Below, piece after piece: positions 11,880 to 22,434 of a stretch of DNA of 64,000 nucleotides. Source of the DNA: Leucaena leucocephala. Its lineage: Eukaryota > Streptophyta > Magnoliopsida > Fabales > Fabaceae. Within the stretch, counting starts at the first letter, position 1. Each line of letters begins with the position of its first letter. The notes beneath the pieces were generated by a model. That model was given only the letters and a program-made list of their open reading frames with translations, was not told the DNA's origin and made no database searches. Where the stretch lies: the NCBI GenBank assembly GCA_037074615.1, contig CM073569.1:8376001-8440000 (forward strand). The letters run 5' to 3'. The position numbers and the translations under genes were made by a program.

Positions 11880-12655
11880 GGGCCCCTTTGAATTTATTTT
11901 TAGAAAAAAAATTATAAAAAAAATGATTCTGAATAAATAGGTGTTTGAATAGTTATTACTATAATGACTTCTGTGATTTATAAATTACTAGGAAGGGTAT
12001 GAGCTAAAAAAATAATAAAATAAACAATCTATAGCCATATGCCTCCCATTATGACTGTTTGTCTTCTTCTCCTATTCACTGATGGCATGCATATATCTAG
12101 ATTGTCGTTCACGTGACGGACCACCAGCCACGATAGGAAGCACATAAGAAGACAAAACACGAGATAGAGATCCGGATCGCTGTCGTCTTCTTCTTATCGA
12201 TGGAGTTGAAGATGTCAGAGAGAGTAGCAACTGCATATGACGAAGAGAGACAGAGGTCACTGTTCATCTTCTTCCTCTTTATTCCTCTTTATTCCCTATG
12301 TCGGATTAGTGAAGCTTCAGTGACGGACCAGCCATGGTCGACAGAGGCAGATGATGACAAACCAACAGACCTCAACAGAAGTGTAGCGAAGGACGTGACA
12401 GAATGACGAGAATGCGTAGAGAGAGGAAAGAGAGTGTGTCAGAAAAGTAGGGGTAAAATGGTCTTTTGATTCCCATAAGCCATTTTTTTATCTAGAAGCT
12501 ATTCTTAGAAGTTTATCTGAAACTATAAATTTAAACCATGATTTAACTCAGAAGTACTTATAAATTAAAAGGGTTGTTTAAAAATTTTGCAAAACAATTG
12601 TTTGGGTTAAAAGCCCTTTAAAAACAGCGATTTTGCCTTTAACGAAACACCCACT
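11880..12655. mobile_element. Non-autonomous DNA element, family 2 copy A
   Basis: Both ends are homologous, in reverse orientation, to the element at 53142-53892. The segment AAAAGTAGGGGTAAAATGG near 12450 recurs as its reverse complement near 53290, and the segment around 11930-12000 pairs with 53690-53800. The ends (GGGCCCCTTTGAATTTA and, reversed, GGGTGTTTCGTTAAAGG) look like loose terminal inverted repeats. There is no transposase. A central C/T-rich part contains an open frame (12200-12406) that I take as non-coding. Confidence 0.6.
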
Positions 12656-12884
12656 ACATGAAGACTTACATACTTATTTTTTAATAAATAAATATATAAA
12701 TATCCATATGCAACATAACACTTTTTCATCTAAAGTTAAACATGGACACTCTCAAATAGATTATTCAAATCACATTATTTTGTTTTTTTAATTGTAAATT
12801 GAAATATTAATTTAATAAATTTATAATTATAAAATTGAAAATATTTTATATTATATTCTCCTTTGTTTAAAATAAAATATTACT

Positions 12885-13150
12885 TCCTCCAGTTCTAAAT
12901 ATAATAGCTAGATAAAAAATCTATTTTAGTCATAAATATGAGATTTTAATCCACTTTGTCTCCAAAATTATAATTTCTCTCCAAAGTATCATTATATGAT
13001 CACACATATATTAAAGGGGTTTTTTTATGAAGGGTAATTCAAATACATATAATTAAAGAAGGTATTTTAGGAAAATCAACATACAATTATTAAAAATAAC
13101 TAATTTAACTAATTTTCTTAATTTATTCAAATTAGTTAGGTATAACTTAT
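12885..13150 (+). mobile_element. Stowaway-like MITE fragment, copy A
   Basis: It begins TACTTCCTCCAGTTCTAAAT, close to the CTCCCTCCGT terminal repeat of Stowaway (Tc1/mariner) MITEs. The body (TTAGTCATAAATATGAG..., CTCCAAAGTATC...) matches 48765-49010 in the same orientation. No matching right terminus is clear. Confidence 0.5.
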
Positions 13151-13254
13151 AATAAGGACTGAAGATAGTTGTTAAACATAATTTAAAGAGTAATATAATA
13201 AGGAGTTATTTAGATACTTATGAATTAAGGGATGTTGGATATATAAAGAATTAA

Positions 13255-14258
13255 GGTTACGTTTGGTACGCAGCACTTGATTTTAGTGGTTTGGGATTGG
13301 GAATGAGATTTAAATTGGGAGTAAGAATAAGCCTTTAAAATTATGTTTGATATGAAATAGTATTTGAAAGGAATGATTTCATTAATTTTATTTTATAATT
13401 AGCCATAACTTATGAAAAGACCATAGTACCCTTTGCCCTAAGCCCCAAAATTTAGCCCAGAATTCTCTCCTCCGTGGCATCCCCAAACTCCATCTCGTTG
13501 TCCTTCGCTTCCTCCTTGTCATCACTGGCATCTACCTCTCCCATATCATCCACCGGAAACCCCAAGCCAACTTTGAAGTCGTCCTCTTAGCCCTCCATTA
13601 TCGCTTTTCTTTTTTACACAAAATCAACAAAACTTGACATACTGATTGAACTCTTCCACATTCTTCTTTAAGCTTCAGGTGTTAATGGGATCCAACATGA
13701 GCTGGGATTTCTTCGTCTCCTTGGTTTTCACTTTGCTTTGCTATTCTCTTGCACATAGCTCAGAGGATTCTGCGACGCAATCGTTTAACTCTTTCGTTCA
13801 AGAAAATGCTTACAGAACGGTGCTCAAACACAGGCCACACACAGGTGCTTTATACAATGCTATGCTTCTCAGAATCTCTTAGGCATGACAAGGACGAGAA
13901 TTGCGAGGGAGGATGGAGATAACGAAATAGCAATGGAAGATGGAAATGATTAGGTAGGACGTAGCCGAAGAAGAAGGACATTGACTCGGGAGAGGATGGA
14001 GATGACAGGAAGAGGACGTCGCTGGATGGTGATGGTTGCTGATGGAATGAAGGGCAGTAAAGAAGATCACTAATGGAGATGAAGGGTGATGAAAAAGGTC
14101 AAGTGTGGCATTAAGCAAATCTTAGGAGGATATTTTAGTAAGTAAAATTTCAATCCCACAATTAAAATTGTAATACTAGGGGATGTGTGATTGCCCAATC
14201 CCATCTATGTGGGATTACCCAATTCTAAGATTTACCTAATACTACGTACCAAACAACC
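13255..14258. mobile_element. PIF/Harbinger-like element with captured gene fragment
   Basis: The left end GGTTACGTTTGGTACG and the reversed right end GGTTGTTTGGTACGTAG are inverted repeats. TAA flanks both sides (13252-13254 and 14259-14261), the 3-bp target duplication of PIF/Harbinger elements. There is no transposase; the inside carries a piece of a host gene at 13685-13900. A second similar inverted end lies slightly further right (14290-14335), so the outer limit is uncertain. Confidence 0.55.
13685..13900 (+). pseudogene. Captured 5' fragment of a host gene for a secreted or membrane protein
   Basis: From the ATG at 13685 the frame gives an N-terminal hydrophobic segment (SWDFFVSLVFTLLCYSLA, signal-peptide-like), then a conserved-looking segment SFNSFVQENAYRTVLKHRP followed by HTGALYN. 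It reminds me of the N-terminus of a plant protein family with a signal peptide and an S-F-x-S-F-x-Q-x-x-A-[YF]-R pattern, but I cannot name it with certainty. The frame then shifts by one base near 13855; the shifted frame continues SQNLLGM before running into unrelated sequence. It lies inside inverted repeats, so gene capture by a transposon is the simplest reading. It cannot make the full protein. Confidence 0.5.
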
Positions 14259-14261
14259 TAA

Positions 14262-15551
14262 TTTAACCAATTTTTTGTCCTTTTGCCACTCCCAAGTCCT
14301 CAATATTACGTACCAAATGTGGTCTAAGGGATAAAGCAACGCATATTGAGATTTATCCTAGTTTAGCTCTACCCTCCTGATCTTATATTCAATCTCCAAG
14401 TAAATCACTTGAGATCTTTTCCTTATGATTTTCACAAGTTTTGACCCGGACACTTGTGAGTTGTGACATACTTAATTTTATTTCCAAATTTATGAGGTTT
14501 AATAAAACTAAGTTTAATAATAATAAAATATCAAAAGCAGAAGATAAGCTAATCAAATAGAAAGTCCAACGTTAGCAGTTTGAAGGGCGTGAATGGGGTA
14601 TGGGTCTTCTACCAAAGAAGTTCCATATTACTTCGAAGATGAGAAGAAGAGATATAGAAGCCTATATATAGAAGTTAAGTAACGTGAAGTATTCATTCTG
14701 AGTGGCAGCAAAAATAAAACTGTGGACACAGTAATTATTTTTATGCTATTTTGAAGTCTAGAGAAGTTATAGAGGTTAACATTACCTAGACTCTCAATTA
14801 GAGCTCTTGTTGCTTAGAATATACTATTTAACTGTTTGTAAATTAAAGGAGAACAACTAACTCGAGGCTTTTTTATATGTGTGCAAACCTTGTTTGGTAT
14901 TATTAATTATATAGATATAAATGTATAAAACGTAGTCTGATTAAGCATGATACATGTACATAAATTGTTAAGACTATTGTAAACGCCCTATTTTATCCGG
15001 GCTCCACACAAACATATATAAAAAATAATAATAAAAAATCCTTCTTGATACTTTCCTAAATTTGGAAAAATCTCCTTTAGAAAATCACCATTGACTTGAA
15101 ATTAAAATCTTCTTCGCAATAAGTGACAATTAAAATGCAAAATTCAAAATTCAAAAGAATGATCTCTCATTTATTATGATTGATGCTAGATCAGGAAATG
15201 TCTCATTATTGCGGCAAAAACCAAAATTGAAAATTGATGACCATTTAGTGCCATTAATGTTGATTTTGCTCCGAATCAGGAAATACCATTAAGTTGAAAA
15301 AATCATAAAAAATAAAAAATGAAAAGTAAAAAGGAGGGACATTCATGAGCTTAACCTTAGGTGGAGCCTATAAAATGGACAGGCAAGTGAGAAGGGCGGG
15401 GAGACACGATTCCATTGCTCTCACTTAATCATCCTAAAAAGATGTTCTTTTTTTTTTTAGAGGAAAGATGAATTTTATTGGGCAGTCATTATTCCTTTTA
15501 TCACATGTCTAGGTGTTTGTTACGCCGATAAACATATCCATAAGATTGAGG

Positions 15552-15588
<37 letters not shown>

Positions 15589-15690
15589 GTATGCGAAAGC
15601 TCTAGACATATCTCCACTTTTATTCTAAGAATGCCCAAATACATCCATGGCCATTTGATTCCATTTAATTCCATCATTTTTGCTAATAGG
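14262..15690. other. Intergenic DNA with an (AC)n(AT)n microsatellite
   Basis: No ORF with support. A compound microsatellite of AC then AT repeats sits at about 15552-15589. The element that follows has inserted at ATAGG (15686-15690). Confidence 0.5.
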
Positions 15691-15869
15691 TGAAAAGCAA
15701 TGGACCGAAAATGAATATGTGATTAAGTGAATAACCGAAATAGGTACATGCAAAGGTCCATACATCCTTATTCATATACATCACCTATCACGCCCATATA
15801 GCAGACCATAACTAACCTAATTAATAAATAATTACTATTATAATTTATTTACAACTTATTGGTTTAACA
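15691..15869 (-). repeat. 3' LTR of the minus-strand copia
   Basis: 179 bp, TG...CA, preceded by the target duplication ATAGG. Confidence 0.92.
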
Positions 15870-15883
15870 TTTCCCCTCAAGTT
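15870..15883 (-). other. Polypurine tract
   Basis: On the minus strand, ACTTGAGGGGAAA lies directly before the 3' LTR. This is the second-strand primer site. Confidence 0.75.
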
Positions 15884-15914
15884 TGTGACTATAAATGTCT
15901 ATAGTTCCTAACTT

Positions 15915-16780
15915 TCATAGAATCCTACTATTATCTTCTTTTCCAAGAGCTTTAGTCAAAACATTTGCCTGCTGATCTTTGCTCCTAACATGCTCAAGCT
16001 TAATTAACCTTTCTTGCAGTTTCTCCTGCACAAAGTGACAGTCCACCTCTATGTGCTTTGTGCGCTCATGGAATACCGGATTTGTTGCAATGTAGATTGC
16101 TGATTGACTATCACAGAAAACTTGTATAGGCTCCATATTATGTTCCCTTAGGTCTTTTAACATCCTAGAGATCCATACCACTTCAGATACAGCTTGACTC
16201 AAAGCTTTATATTCCGCCTCTGCTAAAGACTTTGAGACTTTTGACTGTTTTTTTGATTTCCAGGATATTGGTGATCCCAAGAGCTTGATTACGAAGCATG
16301 TTACTGATTTACAGGTATTTGGACATGTTCCCCAATCTGAATCTACAAAGCACTCCAACTTGGTTGGCTTTCCTACTGCTAATAGTATCCCAAGACCTGG
16401 TTGATTCTTGAGGTATCTGACCACTCTCATAGCAGCATTGTAATGAGACCTCCTAGTTGCATTCATGAACTGGCTGAGACCCTGCACCACAAAACATAAA
16501 TCAGGTATGGTCATAGATAAATAGGATAATCTCCCTACAAGTCTCCTATATGTAGTAGGATGAGGCAGCAGTGGATCATCAGTTTCTTCCTTGGGATTCG
16601 TTCTTAACCTCATATTCTTCTCTATCGGTGCTGCAAGTAGCTTAGTAGCAGACAAACCCATGTCAGTAATAATGTCAAGAGCATACTTTCTTTGATTAAG
16701 TACTATACCCTTATTTGATCTTACTACCTCTATTCCTAAGAAATATTTAAGCTCTCCCAGATCTTTTATCCTAAACTTAC
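15915..16780 (-). pseudogene. Copia RT C-terminal end and RNase H
   Basis: The frame opens after the solo LTR with FRIKDLGELKYFLGIEV, the post-YVDD part of copia reverse transcriptase. It continues through the linker to RNase H (FCDSQSAIYIATNPVFHERT, KHIEVDCHFVQEKL), including the conserved DSQSA and the H-x-R-T-K-H-I-x-x-x-x-H pattern. It ends LTKALGKE before the polypurine tract. It is the C-terminal part of a polyprotein that continues at 18217. Confidence 0.9.
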
Positions 16781-18219
16781 TGATAAGACATATTTTGTAT
16801 ATGGTTTCTATGATAATTTTGAGAGTTTTATAATAACTTTACCATTTATTTCATGCCTTAAATTGTACTTTTGTGTATTACATGATTGTCCGTGGCAATG
16901 TGCTAATTAAAGGGTAGAATGGTAAAATAACTCTTCCAAACTGCATATATTCGGTTATCTACTGATCTGGGCTTTTACAGTGAGCTTTTATGTTGAATTG
17001 CAGGTACTTTGGAAGAGAACAAGGACCAGCAAAGAAATCAAAAGATAATAAAAGTGGAACCACGCCTCTGTGCTATTTAGTCGCGACCACAGAGTCCTAA
17101 GGTCGCGACCCATAATTGTTCTGGAAGATTCTCATTGTTCATAGGTCACGACCAAAACGTGTATCTGGTCGCGACTAATAGTACGAATTCGCTGAAGCTG
17201 CGCGTTTTGAATTAGGTTATGCTGTTATAAGAAGGGAGGGAGGCTGCCGTCAAAAGGGAGGCTGGTTTTTAGACCTGATTAGGCTAAGAAGCAGTACTCG
17301 AGCGATCTCTACACACCTTCTACACGTCTCTACCCCTTTCACCCTTCATCTCTTCATCGTTCTTCATGGCATCATATCTGAACAGCGATTGCAGTGCATC
17401 AGAAGTCATGAGAGGCTAGACCTTTAGTCTCTTGGTGATGGATCCAGTATCTTGAGCTCACGGACTGAACGGGGAGTTTCTTCTGTTCTAATTTGTATCT
17501 TGTCATATTTTGATTGCTTCTAAATCAAGGGTTTTTCATCATATGAACAAGTTTGGATATCGATTGATTATTCTCAAATTAGACGATTGTAATTTACTTT
17601 GGATGTTTTGAATGCTGGTTTAAATTCAATATTTTAGTTTTGAGTTTAAGTTAGTTGAACGGTTGTCAACGATCATTGCTAATTGATTCGATTGCTTGAA
17701 TTCTAGGGTTAGTCGATCGATGCTCATTCGAGGGCATTCTTCCATCTGTTTTAAATTACACACTAAGTGATCCTTAGCAGTTCAATAATAGTCTTTAAAC
17801 TAGCTTTGATCAAAGGAGTTTAAAGAATATTAGGGTTTTGGACTCAATCGATTGATTGAGGTTCTATTCAAGACTTAGTGATTTCTAAACTCCATATACA
17901 TTGAGAGCAAGGATAGATATTTTTTTCATCATCAAGAGTCTATCATCATATACTACTTTCACAAACCAACCATCTTCCATTTTAAACAAAAACACAAAAA
18001 CATCTATTTTACTGCATCTTTATTTTACTGCACCAACAAAACAATAAAACCATTTACTCTTTACTCAGGTCTACCGTTGAATTTGACATCTAATTTGCTA
18101 GGATTTCTTTAGAAAGGCTCCTTGAGAAGAACGATAGGGTTGCGCCTTATACTATATTACTAGGATGCAATTCACTTAATTTTGATGGCTCGGACCGCGA
18201 CAATCCGAAACTCTCGTCA
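16781..18219. mobile_element. Solo LTR (1439 bp) inserted in the copia RT
   Basis: It starts TGATAAGACA and ends CTCGTCA. It is flanked by CTTAC (16776-16780) and CTTGC (18220-18224), a 5-bp duplication with one mismatch. Removing it rejoins the RT reading frame (…QFLHSK to FRIKDLGEL…). There is no coding region inside. Length and style suggest a Ty3/gypsy (Athila/Tat-like) LTR. Four copies of the GTCGCGAC-type motif lie at about 17075-17180, like those in the solo LTRs at 34-38 kb and 55-57 kb, which otherwise look unrelated. Confidence 0.8.
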
Positions 18220-18830
18220 CTTGCTATGTAAAAATTGTTTTGCTTCATTGATTTTTTCTGACCTATTTCCTGTTACGATCAAATCATCAACATAAGCCAG
18301 CACTAAGGTAACTTCAGATTTATCCCTTCTAACAAATAACGAATAATCATATTTACTTTGTATGAAACCTCCTTCCAATAGTGCATTTGTAAGCTTAATA
18401 TTCCATTGGAGTGAAGCTTGCTTGAGCCCATACAATATTTTGACAACTTGCAGGCTTTGTTTCCTGTTAAGTTGCCAAAACCTTATGGAATCTGCATATA
18501 TACCTCCTCCTCTAAGTCACCTTGAAGAAAGGCATTATATACATCCATTTGAAAGAGGGCCCAATCATTCTTCACTGCAAGAGAAAGGATAGTTCTAATA
18601 ATAACCATTTTAACCACAGGTGAAAAGGTCTCAAAATAATATATTCCTTCCTGTTGACTATATCCCTTGGCTACTAATCTAGCCTTAAACCTATCGATGT
18701 TTCCACTAGAGTCATACTTTACCTTAAATACCCACCTACACCCAATTGGTGTTTTGCCTTTAGGTAGGTCAACTAGTTGCCATGTACCATTTTCCTCTAA
18801 TGCCTTTATTTCTTTTTGCATTGCATCCAC
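18217..18830 (-). pseudogene. Copia reverse transcriptase, N-terminal and catalytic part
   Basis: 18830-18483 encodes the start of RT (WQLVDLPKGKTPIGCRWVFK, FKARLVAKGYSQQEGIYYFE, YNAFLQGDLEEEVYM). After a frame break, 18435-18217 encodes MYGLKQASLQWN and the active-site LAYVDDLIVTG (YVDD). The frame break near 18440-18480 and the solo LTR at 18219 destroy the enzyme. Confidence 0.9.
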
Positions 18831-19196
18831 CCACCTTGGGTCTCGAGACGCCTCTTCAAAACTACGAGGCTTAACAACACTATCAATTTTGGATAAAAAG
18901 GCTTTACAATCAGAGGAAATATTTGAATAACATATGAGACTCCAAGGGGTACTTTACTTGCCTCTTACCTACAGCATGACTCCCTTGTGAATCTACTACG
19001 AAGGCATATCCAAACAGAACCTGTGTTAAAGTTCGTGCTGTGCAATGATAGTCTTGCATCCATGCAGGGGACTTCCTTTCACATACTGGTCTTCTAACAG
19101 TTGGATGGCTCACTTTATTATTCAATTCTTGAGTATTTCCTCCTCCACCTAGAGAATCCATATCGTGTATGGCTAGGTCTAAGGCATTTTCTGACA

Positions 19197-20560
19197 TTTG
19201 ACTTTGAGGGACAGTGAATTCATCATACTTAGATTAGTCATGACTAAATGGATCAATCATGAAATCACTATTTTCTCCCTCTTGATTGATGCGTGTAAAG
19301 TCCCGAAGGGATACTTACTTTCAATGAAGACAACATGACGATTAACACACACAGATGCAGTTGTAATATTATACAATAGAAAACCTTTTTGAGCATCCAA
19401 ATAACCCATAAAAACACAGGGATCAGACCGAGGACCAAATTTGTCATGGGAATGTAAATTAGTGGCATATGCAAGACAACAAAAAACTCTAAGCATGGAC
19501 AAGTCAGGTTGATAACTATATAGAAGCTCATATGGAGTTTTATAATCTAGAATGCGAGATGGAGTTCGATTAATAAGAAAGGTGGCAGTGGCAATACACT
19601 CCCCCCAAAATTGCAAGGGTACCCAGACTGAAAGAACAGATTCCTTGCAACATCCAAAAGATGCCTATGCTTTCGTTCAATGACCCCATTTTTCTAGGGA
19701 GTGTATGGACAGGTTGTCTCATGAATCACCCTTTTATTGCTTAAGTAAGTGCGCAATTCATGATTCACAAACTCAAGACCATTGTCAGTACATAATCGTT
19801 TAATTAAAGTAGAAAATTGAGTAGAAACAAAGGCAAAGAAATTCTTTAAATGGGAAATGGCTTCACCTTTATTGATCATTAAGAATGTCCATGTACATCG
19901 TGAGAAATCATCAACAATGGTAAGAAAGTAACAATGCCCCTTATAAGTGGGTATTCTATATGGTCCCCATATATCTGCATGAAGTAACTCAAAGCAACTA
20001 TTGGTCTTTGAAGAACTAGGAGCAAAAGGTAAATGAGTTTGCTTAGAACAAGGACAAATATCACATTTATCATGATGAATGATAGGAACTTCAGTCCTAA
20101 TCAAATCTAAGTACTTCAACTTGTCCATTGGTGCATAACCTAACCTTCTATGGCAAATATCCTGGGGAAAGCTAATAATCTCTCGTTGTTCAACATGCAT
20201 GACAGTGTCTGTCCTCCTATTTCTATTTATGACATACAATCTAGAATTCTTCCTACCAATCATTCTTTCCTTTCCACTTAAGGTTTCCTGCAAAAGGCAA
20301 TATTCAGGAAAAGATACTATGCACGACATGTCAGCAGTTAGGCGTGAAACAGAAACAAGATTAAAGCAACAACTAGGAGCATAATAAACATTCTTAAGTG
20401 TAATCCCGTCTGCAACATGTATGATCCCAGTGTGTGTGACTACCATAGTCTCACCATTTGGCATTATGATTCTTCTAGGGGGCCTACGTATCTATGATGC
20501 TATCAAACATAGTTATACTCTCGGCAACATGACAAGTTGCCCCTGAGTCAATAATCCAAT
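19197..20560 (-). pseudogene. Copia protease and integrase
   Basis: The protease site IIDSGATCHVA is at about 20555-20520. A stop at about 20480 then precedes the rest of the protease (YAPSCCFNLVSVSRL). The pre-integrase motif CHRRLGYAPMDKL and a Cys pair (CDICPCSKQ) follow. The integrase catalytic core shows LLHADIWGPY (first Asp), CTDNGLEF (second Asp) and VIERKHRHLLD (Glu). An in-frame stop sits just before the Glu-containing segment, near 19694. 19616-19257 continues the integrase C-terminal part (TPYELLYSYQPD, VFMGYLDAQKGF). Confidence 0.88.
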
Positions 20561-20599
20561 CAGTCTCACTAAAGATTTAGGAATAGTATTGACAATACC

Positions 20600-21704
20600 T
20601 AAAGCATGCTCATCAATGTAGTTGGTGGCCACTCCCACCATAGTATATTTAGGTTTCTTCCTTAAAATTTGAAGTATTTGATTATACTGTGATTGGGAAA
20701 CAACACCATGTTCAGGAGCTATAGTAATGGGCAAATTTTGACCCTGAGAGGAAACAGTAGGATTCTCACATTGGATCACTGGATTAACAGAATCGTTGGT
20801 AACTTGCTTCCCTCTGAAATTGGGTGGGAAACCTACCAGATGGTAACATGTTTCCTTCCATGCCCCTTTCGGTGACAATGTGTGCATTCGTCTTGTTTCC
20901 TCCCACAGCCTCATCCTCGTCCAGGTCGTCCTCCCCTGGTTGTCATGATAGATCCTTCAAGGGGATTATTGGATGAAGGAGAGGCAAGTTCCCTTTGTGA
21001 CTCATCCTTGGAAATGAGGAAAAAAGCCTGGTTAAGCGAAGGAAGAGGCATCTGTAGAAGAAGCTGTGTTCTAGCATGGTCAAAACTATCATTAAGACCA
21101 AGGAGAAATTGGATGAGCCTCTGCTATTGTAGTGCCTTAGAATACTCCTATGTAGAAGAACACTGGCAAGATGGGAAAGGAACAAGACAGTCATATTCAT
21201 CCCAAAATCCCTTAATCTTGTGAAATACATTGCTACACTCATAGGTCCCTGAGTTTGAGAGGCGATAGACTTATGTAGAGAGTATATCCGTGTTCTATCG
21301 GTCTTGTGAAAATGCTCCTTCAAGTCATCCCATACCATACGTGCTATGGTAGAGAATACAAGACTAGTGGATGTATGTTGTTCTACTGAGTTAATTAGCC
21401 ATGACAGAACAATGGAGTTGCAGCAATCCCATGTAGCTTGAAGTGCCAGTTCCTGGGTCTCACGGGTGCATGTGCCATCTATGAAACCCAATTTATTCTT
21501 CCCATGGAGTGCCAATCTCGTGGTCTGGCACCAAATTTTGTAATTCTCTGATCGACGTAGAAGTTGTGGGATGAGAGACGTAATTTGGGTATCTGACGGA
21601 TAAAGGTATAATGGATGGGAGAAGTCATTAATAGGGACTGAAATGGCATGGTCTTCCTTTCCCATGTATACAAACAGATTGAAAGATGAAGAAAAGAATC
21701 TCAA
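20600..21704 (-). pseudogene. Copia gag with zinc-knuckle remnant
   Basis: A likely start is the ATG at 21665 (MGKEDHAISVP). The region contains LLRRSENYKIWCQTTRLALH, NKLGFIDGTC and VMVWDDLKEHF-like segments typical of copia gag with the N-terminal 'gag-polypeptide' domain. A frame shift occurs near 21200. A degenerate Cys/His knuckle (THCHRKGAWKETCYH) is near 20850-20900. It packages RNA in intact relatives. Confidence 0.85.
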
Positions 21705-22232
21705 GATTGGAATAGGCAGGTAAAATTTCCAAGAACCTTGTAAGGAGATTGAGTATCTATCAACACACTATGGGTACCTCTAAGATGGTCTTCTTGCACA
21801 TGGTGAAGACAACGCTTCTACACCCTAAGAGTGCTCGGAGCAACAGAAATAGTGACAACGGAGTAGAACCTTCTTTCTGCTGCTAACTAGCGAACGACGC
21901 AACTCAACCAAGCTTCGATTGCAGAAATGACGGAGTCGCAACGTTCCCAACTGAGGAACACTTAGGATGACAACTCCTTGTAAATTCAAGATAATCTTGG
22001 GTGCAGAATTACAGGCATGGAAGATTCCCCATCGGAAAGAAACTTGAGAACGACCATCTGTGACACGATGCAAGAAATAGAGAAGCCTAGCAATGCGATC
22101 TGATGCGATGTGGATGGCGTCATTCTTGTGATCGCAATTGCAGAAGTGTTAAACCAAGAATCATGTTTGGACCGTGAAGGAAGAATCAAGACTCATGGTC
22201 ATGAAATGGGCTCCTGTAATCTTGGCCCAAAA

Positions 22233-22250
22233 TAACCCGCTTTGGTACCA
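22233..22250 (-). other. Primer binding site of the minus-strand copia
   Basis: Immediately after the 5' LTR, on the minus strand, TGGTACCAAAGCGGG resembles TGGTATCAGAGC, the complement of initiator tRNA-Met used by plant copia elements. Confidence 0.8.
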
Positions 22251-22429
22251 TGAAAAGCAATGGACCGAAAATGAATATGTGATTAAGTGAATAACTGAAA
22301 GAGGTACATGCAAAGGTCCATACATCCTTATTTATATACATCACCTATCACGCCCATATAGTAGACCATAACTAACCTAATTAATAAATAATTACTATTA
22401 CAATTTATTTACAACTTATTGGTTTAACA
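22251..22429 (-). repeat. 5' LTR of the minus-strand copia
   Basis: 179 bp, TG...CA, five differences from the 3' LTR, followed by the target duplication ATAGG. Confidence 0.92.
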
Positions 22430-22434
22430 ATAGG

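Larger units (their letters stand above)
15691..22429 (-). mobile_element. Ty1/copia LTR retrotransposon, short LTRs (Ale-like), minus strand
   Basis: Two direct 179-bp LTRs (15691-15869 and 22251-22429) start TG, end CA and differ at 5 positions by my reading. ATAGG flanks both sides (15686-15690 and 22430-22434). Coding order on the minus strand is gag, protease, integrase, RT, RNase H, which is copia order. The gag resembles the family found with short-LTR Ale/Retrofit-type copia. Stop codons and frameshifts break the polyprotein, and a 1439-bp solo LTR splits RT, so this copy cannot move by itself. Confidence 0.92.
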
